Assembly (NCBI GenBank): GCA_036897095.1
Contig: JAYMSP010000098.1
Span: forward strand, 1-64,000
Direction: 5' to 3'
Length of the DNA stretch: 64,000 bases
Origin: Plantago elongata
Taxonomy: Eukaryota; Streptophyta; Magnoliopsida; Lamiales; Plantaginaceae
Within the stretch, counting starts at the first letter, position 1; every line of letters starts with the position of its first letter. The position numbers and the translations under genes were made by a program. The notes beneath the pieces were generated by a model. It saw nothing but the letters and a program-made list of their open reading frames with translations, made no database searches and was not told the DNA's origin. Below are positions 1 through 11,800 of the stretch, one piece after another.

Positions 1-900
1 AATCCTCGATGTAATATCTAATTAATATCACTACTTAAATATAAAATAGACGAAAAGGCTGCTGGGTACTACCCTCTATAACATAATAAAGTAATTTAAA
101 AATTTATTAAGTATAAAATGTAAATAACACTTCTTCCTTATGCCTTTTTATAAGTAACTGCGAGTATGCTGCTATCGTAATTAGACTCTCTTAATAAACT
201 ATACTTTTTAGGTAGAGGAAGACTGAAGCGACCTAATATTGTAGTACCAAATAAACCGGGTAACGGCAGTAGAGTAGTACTACTGTACTAGTATAAGTAT
301 GTAGTAACACATCTCTGTAACACTCTTCTTTCTCTGTAACACTCTTCTTTCTCCATTATTTTCAATACTTCTCTGTTCCTTCAATTTCATTCTCACAATC
401 CAAAGTTCAGAAATCATAACCCATCTCACTTTCTCACCAACTCACATGCAAGTCAACACATATCGTTTTGGTTTCAATTATCCAGATTCAATGTAGATTG
501 AAGGAGATCGAGAGGTAAACGTATGTGAATTCAATTTTTAGGGGTTTCTCTATTTTCCAATTGTGTAGAGATTCGAATTTAAGAATTTCTTACCAATTTT
601 ACAGATTCTTCTTGTGTTCTTGTTGCCGAAGTCCGAAGAGTTTGTGAGTTTCGAGCAGCTTGTTTGATTGTTTGATGTTTATACTATTTGTTGTCCTACC
701 TTCGTGTTTTATAGGTTTTTGATTCAAAATTAGACTAGTTTTACGATTTCTAAATAGGTAAGAGATCTAGTTCTTTGTAATTTGAAGAAAAATTCCTTTT
801 AGATCTGAAGCATTATGTAAATAAAATTATATTTTTATTAATTATATTAAACCTAGGGTATTATAGTAAATTCACATTAAAATTTCAGGGGCAACAATTA
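1..900. other. AT-rich non-coding stretch
   Basis: No convincing coding region is visible. A 19-bp unit (tctctgtaacactcttctt) occurs twice in tandem at 312-330 and 331-349. The CT-rich run at about 310-530, followed by a possible splice donor near 513, resembles a plant 5' leader, but no matching coding exon was found. Confidence 0.4.
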
Positions 901-931
901 CTTCCCCTTGCACAAGAGTGCGTCCGTGCCT

Positions 932-975
932 GCCTGTGACGCGTCAGAATGCAACTCGTCTGACGCGCCACAGGC
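932..975. repeat. GC-rich imperfect inverted repeat
   Basis: Two 17-nt arms, 932-948 and 959-975, are reverse complements with one mismatch and are separated by 10 nt. The arms carry the palindrome tgacgcgtca, which recurs near 1,444 in tgacgcgtcacc. The GC content contrasts with the AT-rich surroundings. It could be the end of a small degraded mobile element; no family is assigned. Confidence 0.55.
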
Positions 976-1273
976 ACGTCACAAGTTTGCAGCAACCAAT
1001 CGGCTGCTGCCATTTATCATACTTTTGTCTTTGTATTATGTTTTACTTTTTTTAGTTTTATCTAATTTTAAATGCGAATAACTTAAAAAATAAAAATATA
1101 AAAAATAAATAAAAATCACCAACAACTTTATATTTTCGAGATCTACAAATATGAATCACTCTTATGTGTATTTGAAATATTATATCTCGAACTCATTTTT
1201 ATCTCTTAATTAAATTTAAAATTATAAAACGAGTTAGAAAAATACAATTTTATTGATTCCAACTTCTAAACAC

Positions 1274-1275
<2 letters not shown>

Positions 1276-1310
<35 letters not shown>

Positions 1311-1401
1311 TGTATATATATATGTATATACATATATATATATACATATGTATATACATATATATATATACATATGTATATATACATATATATATATATA
1401 T
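1276..1401. repeat. AT-rich microsatellite (TA/TATG/CATA)
   Basis: About 125 bp of alternating TA with interspersed tatgtatatacata blocks. The blocks are self-complementary, so the tract could fold into cruciforms. Any apparent open frame through it is an artefact of low complexity. Confidence 0.9.
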
Positions 1402-1500
1402 TTATTTTTAAATAAAATAAAATAAAGTTGAAGTAACGGCTCCATGACGCGTCACCAATGAAGCAAAATTTCATCACGTATCCCGTTAAACGGCCAGTGA

Positions 1501-1648
1501 TGTATCAGATAGCCGTCACCAATGCATATAGTGTAATAGTTGGGTGTAGAGACTAACAACTGTACAAAGTTTGATGTATCAGATAGCCGTCACCAATGCA
1601 TATAGTGTAATAGTTGGGTGCAGAGACTAGCGACTGTACCAGGTTTGA
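1501..1648. repeat. Tandem duplication, 74-bp unit, two copies
   Basis: Unit 1 is 1,501-1,574 and unit 2 is 1,575-1,648. Both start tgtatcagatagccgtcacc and end in ttga, differing at only a handful of positions, so the duplication is fairly recent. The second copy runs on into aggtttgaacttgg, which faintly resembles a pol III B box, but no A box at the right spacing was found. Confidence 0.85.
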
Positions 1649-2340
1649 ACTTGGAACACCATATATACACCACTGGTGTTCTTTGATTAATGAATTATCT
1701 TTATATTCTTTATTTTTCTTTCTAAAGTGCTGTTGCTTTTCCATATGATTTGGACCTAAGGAAGGTAACTTTTGAAGGAGATTGATCATTGCTCTAATGT
1801 GGTGAAAGAACTCCAAGCTACTGGTCCTTCACTTTCTGCCATTCGGAATATAAATTTTCAAGCCGAAACACTTTCCTTATTTTTCCATTTTGTCTCTTTT
1901 AGTTTATTTATTAGATGTGGTTCTAATATTCTGTCTCACTTGTGATATCTTGGCCACTCGTGTAACATATTTTCCTGGCTTCATTTTTTTTTCAAAACAA
2001 TAAATGTTACTCGCCCTCTTCTAATTTCACTTATACTTTTACACAAATTATAATGTAATTTGATTATTTTAATAAAATGAATAATAATCACTGAAGATAT
2101 AGTGCCGTGTTAATATATATTCTCTATTATTAATAATGTACCAGCAGATACAAAAAATAGTAGTGTCCGAGGTTTCATGATACATATGGTTCGTTTGCAA
2201 GAACATAGCAGCTTCTCACACACACACATGAGGAGTAATTAACAACAAGAGTTACATGCACTATAGATGGTTTGTTTCAACAACTATAGTGCAGGAGATT
2301 TCGTCGAATTGAGTGATCAGTTTGATTCGGCCAAATTAAA
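1649..2340. other. Region downstream of the GLK gene
   Basis: AT-rich sequence with no gene seen. The part next to 2,341 should contain the GLK 3' UTR, which is transcribed leftward. A short CA run lies at about 2,217-2,227. A plus-strand open frame at 2,267-2,503 is the antisense shadow of the last GLK exon. Confidence 0.5.
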
Positions 2341-5300
2341 TCAGCTGGCACAAGTTGCAGGTGGTATTTTTGATACACCTTGGCGTTGCAGTTCACCCAT
2401 CACACTGTCGATGGACGGAGGCTTCAGCCCAAGTGGCAGTGGCAGCCATGGCTTCGACAACGCGTCTCCGATTGCTGCATCTACGCTTTCCTTCGACTGT
2501 TGATCACAAAATTAAATCCAGTTAGCTGATCAATTATTGGAAAATTAAGTTTGAGAGCAGCCACCATGCCAGCTATATTGTATATATACAAACAAATACA
2601 ATTAATTATTGGTTTTTACGTAACACTTGGTACTATTTTTCAGCCTTTCCAAATTGTGTTTATGTACTAGCTAGCAACTAGCAAGCTTTAATTAGTTTCC
2701 ATATTTCAAATAATTTAGGCATTTTAAATATACATTTATTTATTAATATAAATATCCCAATAATACTAGCTAGTGTCCTGATCAAGTGATCAATGTGTAA
2801 ATGCAACAATTTGTCCATTTCCCAAGTCACGAGGTGTTTACACTGTAGACAACAGTGGTGTTTAGTTAAATGAAAATTTACTTCTGATAAAACTTCAAAA
2901 TTTTCAATTCATAACACACAGCCTAAGTTCTTTTTTTTTTACACACATATTTGCGAACTGTAATATATACTAGTATGGATCAATATATGGTTCAATAATC
3001 CTTCCGCTGGATATAAGAAAGCGATAAAAGGATATGAAAGTGTACCGGGTGAATGTCGCAAGCCGGTTTGGGCATGGTTTTTCCATGGTGTACTGTATTT
3101 GGCACTCCATGGCCCGGTTCAACTTTGAACATGCCTGGGGGTGGTATGCCCGGAACTGGTGGTGTTGGAAATCTCTGCATTGTTACAAGCATCGTGCATC
3201 AGTTAAAATTTTCAAAGTACAAACTACTAACTATTAGCGAGATAACATTAAAATCGACTAATTTATGAATTTGCAATTTCGACTGATATTTGTCACTCAG
3301 CATCTAGTTTTATTAGCACCAACGGATAAAAGTTTTATTGTGCAGGTCACAGAGCGATAGAATGTACTCAAGTATTTTCGTACCGTGGGTTGTAAATGAG
3401 GCGGATAGCACGGCGTCCCCGGTGTTGGAACCTGCTCAATTTAAATATAAAACAATTAAAATTTGTTCAATAAAGAAAATGCAAGGAGTTAATTATTATC
3501 CACTGCATATAGTGCATTTTAATCTACCTATTTATTTCATGATGTATACCTAAAATTAATCTATTTTTATGTACTGCAACACTTTCATTTAAATTGTTGA
3601 TATATGCATATAATACAAACAATAAAGGCATACTTTATAACCTTCAACTTACATGTTGATGGTGAGGATGCCAAAAGGCACGATCCGCTGGTGGTGGAGG
3701 CTGAGTTGGGGGCCATGCGTGTGGTGGAGGTGGCATAGGCGCGACGTGTTTAGGCCATATGTGCACCATTGATTGGTCCATCGATGGATGACCCCATACG
3801 TGTAATGGTCTAAAATGAGGCATTGGTGGTGTCGACGGAGGAAAGCCAATGGTAGGTGCAATCCAAGGGTTAACTTCTCTCTTCCCTGGAATTACCCCAC
3901 CCGTTGTAGCTCCACCATATCCATGCCGCCTCTGGCTCCAATTAGCCGCCTCGGCCTCTCGAGCTAATAAATGCTTCCGGTGAGATCGGTATTTCTGAAA
4001 AGAAAAATAAATAATCAATCAATTCCCTAAATGACCAAAACAGAATATTGCTGTATTCCAAATCATTAGAATTTGGTATATATGTTACACTAATGCCATA
4101 TGTGCACTGTGCACAAATGTCACAAGTGCACAACATTGCCCATATTGGGATTTGGGTAATTGGAGTAACTAATTTTACTTGAAAAGCATACAAAACCTTT
4201 CATTTCTTGAAAAAAGTAGTCTGACTCTGATATAGCAAACACTTTATGGCTTAGTGACAAACCAAAAGACAACAAAATATACTCCCAATCATGGAATGAC
4301 AAAAGTTTGTGTGATGTTTCAACGTGTGCTATAATTATTATTTCAACAAAGGCTGTAAATCTTTAGGATAATAACCATATACAGTAACTTTTCTGGAAAA
4401 AAATGCAGCAACTTTACAACAATTAAGCTTGCACCTAATAGTGGAAAAAATGAAATACACCCAAGAAAGTGCACATAGTAATTATTTTCTGACAACAAGA
4501 TTTTCAAGCAAACAACCACCAGCTCACACACAATAAAGCATTAGCACAAGAAACAAAACCACATCGCACTATTACTAATCTTCTCTATATATTAGGCTCT
4601 AATTGAATCGAAACAAACTCATCGATGCTAATCTTCTCCATATCTTTTCATTCTACTTCAAACTGAAAGAAACCGAGTGATACTAATCCTCTCTTTATCA
4701 TTCGATCTATTCGGACTCAAAGAAAATGAATTATAAGTAGAATGGACGACATACTTGAAGATGGCTAGCGATGTTATGGCGAGTGAGACAATCAATACCC
4801 ATAAGCTCAAGAATTCTTGAAGGCACTGCCTTATCTACTCCAAGCTGTTCCACTGCTTGTACAAATCTTCTATGCAATTCTGGTGTCCAATCCACCTATA
4901 TACCAAAAACAATCACACACAGTTCAATAGACCATACAGTACTTTCATAATCTTTTAATCCACAAAGTAACATGTTGTCACAAGATTTTCATTTGAAAAT
5001 TTGTAATTTACTCGGGATTGTTGAAGTGAGAAAGGTCTAGCTAGCAGCATACAGATTCTCGTGACCTTATAGCTTCCAATCTACTTATTAATTCCATGTG
5101 TTTATTAATTAATGGATAATTACTGGATATCTATTACTATATTAACTAAAACGTGAGCTCATTAAATGAAGCACTTTCTTTTTTCAAACCTAGCTAACCC
5201 TAGAACCACTTTTTAAAAGTATTCCATTTACATAGAATTTTACTCAGTGGATTAGATTTATGTTTAACAAAATTAGCTGATAAGGTAATTGAAATTGAAT

Positions 5301-5796
5301 GCGGTTAGTAGATTACCTTAACCTTTTTCTTTCCGGGAGGGTTTTTCGAGTGAGCTGAGGATTTCTTTCCTTTCGTAGACGAATCCTTCTTGCGAACAAT
5401 CTGCTCATCTCCTTGAATCAGGGATGACGTTCCAGATGATGCAGAGCCTTTCTCGTCGTCACCGGCTTTTGTCGAACCACTAGTAGTATTGTTACTATTA
5501 CTGTTATTAGTATACTTCTCCTCCAAATCTGACTTTTCTGCAGATGGAGATGAGATGCCGCTCATATCCAACTCATCACCCATAACATGAGAAGAAAACT
5601 CTGCAAGAATCTCCGGGTCCATCTCCAAATCAGGCAACGAATCTCCATCACTGATTCCAACGAACAAATCGTCGAAATCAATGCTATCGAGTAAGTTTCC
5701 TGTATTGAAATCCGGAAAGCCGTTCCCGTCCGTAATCGAAAAGGCTTCCATATCTGTCTCCCTTTCATTCCTCCTCAACGGCGACACAGCTAGCAT
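2341..5796 (-). CDS. GLK: GOLDEN2-LIKE (GLK) transcription factor, six exons
   Basis: GLK proteins are nuclear GARP-family activators of chlorophyll-synthesis and light-harvesting genes. Exons on the minus strand are 5796-5317, 4895-4755, 3994-3653, 3431-3384, 3174-3046 and 2496-2341. Every intron has GT-AG ends and phase 0, giving 431 residues, a normal GLK length. Residues 1-141 are acidic, opening with the family-typical MLAVSP and an [10 protein letters not shown] / [10 protein letters not shown] block. A basic stretch at about 142-160 (GKKKVK) may be a nuclear signal. The GARP DNA-binding domain (about 161-215) carries [32 protein letters not shown] and [11 protein letters not shown], then KYRSHRKHL and REAEAANW. 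A Pro/His-rich middle follows. The C-terminal GCT box (about 381-425) has [23 protein letters not shown] and GELQRQG. The conserved MLAVSP supports the start at 5,796. Which paralogue (GLK1 or GLK2) is not resolved. No damage was seen. Confidence 0.96.
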
Positions 5797-5835
5797 TATA
5801 CACGTTTGGTGTGTTGAACGCTAACCAGTACTTAC

Positions 5836-5879
5836 TTTTATACTGACTACGTGTTTTATATGTTGTACAGTATTTTATA
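5836..5879 (-). promoter_or_regulatory. Candidate TATA boxes of the GLK gene
   Basis: Read on the minus strand, TATAAAA occurs at 5842-5836 and 5879-5873, and a TATAAAACACG run covers about 5860-5850, which includes the ACACGTAG light-element-like core. The two outer boxes lie 40 and 77 nt upstream of the ATG. The 5873-5879 box would allow a short 5' UTR. The position is plausible, but no transcript start is known. Confidence 0.5.
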
Positions 5880-7060
5880 GAGACTTGTTTTGGAGGTGTG
5901 TTTGATTGAGAATTTGGTAATGGTTTTGAATGCTGAAGGGAACAATGTTGGTGGAGAAACTGCGTGCAAAGGGGTGTGGTTTTTTATTCTTTCTGATGGA
6001 CTAGTGAGGAGAAATGAGACGAAGAAAATATATATGGTTATTTGTCAAATGGGAAATTCACATTTTAAAGCTTTGGCAAGGTATTTTAATTATACATTAA
6101 TTATTAATATTATTATTATGGTTTTATTATGGTCAGATAATTACCGTAACATCGATTTCAGTCCCACCATCACAATCACATGAATTGATTTGACATAAAA
6201 ATAAATATGTCTCAAACTTATATTGCATTCTTGTGTGAATGTTATTTTCAGCTATGATAATGAAATTATACAAGTACATATAACATTTATGAAAGTAATA
6301 AACCATTCTGGAAATGGTTTAACTTGATATATTTATATGTAGATACTTTTAAATGATCAATTTCCTATTCTCCTATCGCAGAAAAAAACAATAATATATC
6401 TATATATATTTAAGAGAGTCGTTTTCATTCTCAATTTTGACAATAAGATTTTAGCCTCAAATTAATGTGAAAATTTCTATTATTTTTAGGAATTTAAACA
6501 CTATAATTAAATATTGAAAGTTTATTCCTATATATTTTACGCATTTGTATTGTCGTGGTAAATATGGAGGTGATCATTGCCATTTAGACAAATCCCTGCC
6601 TATAGTTTCACGTAAATATGTCTCAAAACCACCCATATTTAAAGCATGCAATTTAGAAACAAAGGTTTGTCGTATCATTAATATTGGCTAGTTATCAATT
6701 GACTAATTATCCTTTCCAAACAAACTAATTGCCATTCTTAAAGAGTTGCTTTGTTTACCATACATCACAAAACTCATAAGATTTAAACTATAAACATTCT
6801 AATAAAATATGAATAACATGTTTTCGAAAGTAAAACTGCATTATTTCTTATTTACATTAGGTATGAGTAACAAATTTTATACTAACTTTTTTAAAAGTCG
6901 AATTAAATTTTTATATATATAAAATGTTGGATTAAACGAAATGATATGAATTTATAATTGTGCAATGTTGTCTGCATACCTCCAACGAAATTTTTGAATT
7001 AAATATGTACCAAGTATCGTACCCGATGATAAATTTAATATTCAAAGGTTTAAATTTTAA
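5880..7060. other. Upstream and intergenic DNA beyond the GLK promoter
   Basis: AT-rich sequence with no supported gene. The first few hundred bases are the distal promoter of GLK. Short open frames, such as one at 5,890-6,183 on the plus strand, have no recognisable domain and look like chance. Confidence 0.5.
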
Positions 7061-8390
7061 TCTATCTATCTATATTATAAAGTCAAGTTGCTATTCTCAA
7101 GAATTTGTATAGGACTTTCCCAACGTTCATTCTCCTATTTTCTTTCATGTTTTACCTATTTTTATTCCTTTCAATTAATTATTAAATTCTACATTTGGTA
7201 AAAACAGCTATATGCACGTTTCCATTTAACTCCCTTTTCCATTTGAAAAAGTCGACATTTTTACTTCACACAGTCGTTTCTTCTCTTCACCTTCCAGTTC
7301 GATTTGCAATTCTCGGTATGACAATCTATTTCGTCTTTTTTTTTCCTTTGCTAATTGTATAAATATACTATGTCACCATATCCATAGAAACGGGCACGTA
7401 ATTGAAGGTACAAGTAAGCATCGAAATACTACAAAGATGATGTGCAACGGCTTGAATCTGCAAGGTTGAGATTTTGTGATGTGATTAAGGAGATTTCGGC
7501 TTGTCTACATAAGAGAGTGATCTGCAAGAGTCGTACATTGTTGAGGTTATCCGGCCTATATCTTACTAAATTAGTATTTCATTGTTTTACTTTAAATGAA
7601 TCGAGTTCTATCCAATTTGAATTCAAACCCCGTTCAAAATAATAATCTTCAGGTCCGCAATGGCATATCGAATCCCCACCCTATATTTATAATAAGACCC
7701 CGACCTCAACATTATATGATTACGTAAAAATTTCCATGTAGGGGAGTGGCGGTGGGGGTCTCGCATATACTCTCTAGGCCGGGAGACTCTATTCAGTGTC
7801 TCTATACTTTCTTGATCTTCATAGGAGTCGTGGGTGGGGGAGGGGCATATATTCTTCATACAGGAAATCTCTCATCGATCTTCTATCTACTTTCTTCATC
7901 CATAACGAACCTTGGGGAAGGGGAACAACCGTGGTGTGCCTATACAATTATAATTTTCGTATGTGTGGTGGGAGTGACCACATACCACCGTGGATTGTTG
8001 CGAACAACCTTATTGTTTGTGTTGTATACTTTTGTATTTAATTTTGGTTCGGTTTATGGATATACTTTTTTACGAATATACTATAACTAATAGGTTAGGT
8101 ACAGCATGGCCCGATATAAATATGTGTTATCAACCTATTGATTTTTAAACGTGTTAATGGTGGATCCTTCCCCTTTCAAGTATATACATCAATTCATAAT
8201 GGGTCCTATTTTTACGGATTTTATAATTAACATAAATATGACTTAATGATATAGTATTGAATTAAGAAGGTTTATCCATCAATATACTACCAATGTTGTT
8301 TGCATCTTATTTTCTTGATTAATAGATTTTTTGTTTTATTTTTTATTTATTATTAAAAGTAAATTATATAGTGGCATTGCCACGAGTTAG
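7061..8390 (+). mobile_element. Candidate non-autonomous Helitron
   Basis: The left end reads TCTATCTATCTATATTATAA after an A. The right end has a short hairpin GTGGC-ATT-GCCAC at 8,371-8,383, then GAG and TTAG at 8,387-8,390, followed by T. Plant Helitrons insert between A and T, begin with TC, and end in CTRR a few bases after a hairpin. This fits with one mismatch (TTAG for CTAG). There is no terminal inverted repeat or target-site duplication, as expected. About 1.33 kb with no Rep/helicase inside. The interior has GT/GGG-rich stretches at 7,740-7,990, unlike the flanks, which may be captured sequence. Confidence 0.45.
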
Positions 8391-10850
8391 TAATAGTTAC
8401 TATATATTAGTATGACAAATATGGTCTTTCATCATATGCATGCGAATTATAATTTTTACAAGAATTTAACTTCTAAAAATGTAATATAACATAGTGCGTC
8501 GTACAATTTGGGAGGGGGATATACACAACTAACACAAGTCCCGTAATGGTTTTATCTTGGTCATATAAGTGACTAACTAGACCACTTAAACACCAGTGAT
8601 ACTGCACAAAATTGATCCAAAATAAGGGTTAACTACAAATCTAATTCATTATGAATTCTTTATTACACATTATTCATACATACAAATGTGTTTAAATATA
8701 TATTAATATTAAGATTTTTTTGATTTGTTAAAATAGGCAATGTCCGTCAAGCATCAAGCCTCTTTAGAATTCATCCAATTTCAGCACGCATTTTTCGAAT
8801 TCAATCAAATTCCGGCAAGAATCCTTCGAATTATCCTATTTAAGTTGCAACTATCAAGCCTCTTTCGAATTCTTTCAATTCTCCGACATGCATCTTTCAC
8901 TGAAAATGGATAAAGTGAGAAATTTTGGTGAAAATGAAACTATTGTGCTAGTGTGAGTATTTATTACTAGGATTTGACTGATGATGATTTACATAATCCG
9001 GTTAGTTAGTTGCAGAGATTATACGGATGTAGTTGATGATGTTGATATCAAGATTAGTATAATTACTAAAGCTGTAATCTCTTCATCTAAAAATTTAAAT
9101 TTATTTTCAATTCAGTCCATTTTAAATACGTCCAATTCAGTTCAATTTAGTTGTTTCTTATATTGCAGTTCAATTTAGTTTTAATTATTTCTTATACGGC
9201 AGTTCCATTCAAATCAGTTCAGTATTATTTATATAAATAGAACACAATCTAATTTGTAAAACAAAATTTATTAGATAGTACTTCATCTTGCATATCGCAT
9301 ATTGTTATCTCATTTTATTTTAAAGAATTTTCGTTTGATACAGTCCTACATCTAAAACAATAAGAAAATGTTAACTACCACTAACCGCTATTGTATTTAA
9401 TATTATCTCTCATACTTTATATTCCATTCATTAACATTGCTTTTTTTTAACAACCATTAAACCACGTTATTGTTTTATATTCATATATTCCTAAAATACT
9501 GAAAGAAAAAGTGAGACAAACATTAAACGTTCGGGAGATTAATTTTATTAAAAAATATATAATATATTTTAACAAAATAAGAGCAAGTTTTAAGAGATAC
9601 GGGTCTGGTCTCTATATAGAGATCGATCATGTTACAAATAAAACGTCTATGTTATTATTTAAAACACCCATGTTTTTTATATTGGAGTTTTTTCATATTA
9701 CAACAATACTTATTTTAATATGAGTATTTTAATTAATAACTTTAATATTTTTATTGATAATATGGTTTGCCGGTAAATAGAGACCATTTCATGATGAGAC
9801 TTTGTTACAAAATAATTAGGGAACTAGCAAAATAAGATGAAATGGGTAAGAGTATATACCGGGCACATAAATATAGTACAGAAAGTTGATAGTTTGTCAG
9901 CTCTTGACGGAAATGGCTTTGGCCCATTTTAGGAAATATATGTTCTGCAATACTTTCTGGATTTCAAAAGCAAGTTGTAAATATTACAGAAAGACAACAG
10001 CTTATAAGATTTTAATCATTTGCTGCTATACTCACAGAGATGTTTCTCTTCTTGTTTTGTTCTTCGCGTTTTTTATGCTTTCCTTTATGCAAAAATCGTC
10101 TAGTCAAATTATTCGAATTATGATTTTTTACTTTCCTATTCTAACCTTGATCAAAATCAGGACAATTATTATACTCAAAAATAGATTTACCGCGTAAAGT
10201 ATGTATTACTTTAAAGAGCACAATAAATTCTCCCGCACGCATAATATAAAATCCAATCACCTCACAGCACAAGAGCACAATTCAACATATGATTTGGAGT
10301 ACCTTTATCCATGTCATTGATTTTGGAAGGGGAAATCAAATTTTATTTCCTTATGAAATGGAAATGCGCATGATTTGCCAATAGTGCTTGGAAAATGTAA
10401 TGCTAGTTGTTGCATGGAGTGGAAACATTTAATCAAGAGTTTTGTTGGAGCAAGAAAATATTTACATTGCAGAGGAATTTTGACTTACTGTCTGTACTGA
10501 GCCCGTTTGATGGTCCATATATGAGTTGGCCCATATGATAGTGAGATTTTCACACTAATAATCTACTATTGTGTCTTATAAATGTAACTTATCATTTTTT
10601 ATTTTAATTTATTTTAAACATAAAATTCATTATATACTTTATTAAAAATCTAGGTATATTTTACTCACTTTTTATTCTACTTATCTGGTACATCTCAAAT
10701 TTATTAAGTTATTTTTGCTACTTTGTTAATTTTCTCTTCTACTTTATCAACTTTTTTATAAGTTGTATCCCTAGCAAGGAAAATTTGAATTGAGAAATTA
10801 TGAGTTGATATAAATACATGGTGAAATGGCACAAAAACGGTGATCAAGTA
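8391..10850. other. Unassigned AT-rich DNA
   Basis: No gene is supported. A motif around tcaagcctctttcgaattc appears at about 8,755 and again at 8,861, an imperfect direct repeat. Around 9,136-9,200 the unit cagttcaatttagtt appears twice, followed by a partial third copy. The rest shows nothing recognisable. Confidence 0.5.
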
Positions 10851-11800
10851 GTTTGCATATTGGAGATTCTATGACTCATCTCACCGTTCATACAAGGTCG
10901 GTTCGTTCAAAAATTTAGAGTCAAGTCCTGTGTTCAACAATGTGTTCCTTAGATCGCTCTCATCTAAGAATCGTAGTCCGTTGGATTACATCCGTTGTAG
11001 GGAAATCCGATGTGGGCGAAGTCTCAGAAACAGAAAAAGTCCATCTCGAAGGAACTTGGAAAGTGTCTCGTGTACTGTCTTTGCTTAGGTCCGTCGTGAG
11101 GTATCTGAAAAATAGTGAGAAGGGGTTAGACCCTTTTGGGTCGGTTCACCTAAGACAAACCGGGCTTCGAATATTAACGTGTATGAGGGTGAGAGAGCTT
11201 GGTCTTGGACTTCAAAAGCTAGAGCGTGATATATTAGATGGTAGTTGCGTATCTTCGTGTATGAGGGTGAGAGATTGGTCTTGGACTTCAAAAACTAGAG
11301 CGTGATATATTAGATGGTAGTTGCGTATCTTAATAAGGAATAAATGCCCCTATTTATAGTAGAGGGCTCTCGGAGATTTGAGTATGACATGCCGGAACTG
11401 TGTGTCGGTTTAGCGAGATACAGACACGTGCTATCGGAGGTTGGTGGCACATTCAATGCACCTTGGAACTAGTGATGTGTCCGAGGATGGCCCACCTAAC
11501 CGGGTGAAGGTCCTAATAAAGTAGATGCTCAACAAAGGGGTCGTCATGGTGGAGATCTCCTCACGTCGAACTACCATACACCAACTCATTGTCTTTGAGA
11601 GTGATTCAGGAGGCATGGAGCACAATCGATCCTCATCACAGACTCATGAGTCATGAGGTTTGGTGATGGCCTTCTTGGAATGGTGAAAAGTCTTCGTCTT
11701 CCTTGTGGTTTGTTGTTTGTATCCCGATTTCATAAAGGAATCGGTATAAGTCGTGGACGTCTTAATACGATTTTGGAGATGGACTTAATCGTACGTATCA
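10851..11800. other. Higher-GC unassigned block, possibly LTR-derived
   Basis: This block is clearly less AT-rich than its surroundings. It contains a ctatttatag TATA-like motif near 11,350 and a 78-bp tandem duplication. The texture, with no stable reading frame, is like a retroelement LTR or untranslated leader, but no ends, PBS or partner copy were found, so the family is not assigned. Confidence 0.3.
11180..11331. repeat. Tandem duplication, 78/74-bp unit, two copies
   Basis: Units at 11,180-11,257 and 11,258-11,331 both begin tgtatgagggtgagaga and share agagcgtgatatattagatg. The second copy lacks about 4 nt. The near identity indicates a recent local duplication. Confidence 0.85.

Noticed and set aside
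1276-1401. CRISPR-like or satellite array
   Set aside because: Simple-sequence repeat without spacers; no CRISPR is expected in plant nuclear DNA.
1250-1477. 75-residue minus-strand open frame of Tyr/Ile repeats
   Set aside because: It is only the TA/CATA microsatellite read as protein.
1575-1680. Second SINE or tRNA-like element ending in aggtttgaacttgg
   Set aside because: Only a B-box-like phrase is present; no A box, tail or target-site duplication.
2267-2503. 78-residue plus-strand open frame
   Set aside because: It lies antisense to the last GLK exon, whose minus-strand reading gives the conserved GCT box.
3034-3268. Two overlapping plus-strand open frames
   Set aside because: Antisense to GLK exon 5, which encodes [12 protein letters not shown] on the minus strand.
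7746-8090. 114-residue plus-strand open frame with hydrophobic stretches
   Set aside because: No family match, odd composition, and it sits inside a candidate non-autonomous Helitron; probably chance.
9886-10197. 103-residue plus-strand open frame
   Set aside because: Phe/Ile-rich reading of AT-rich DNA with no domain.
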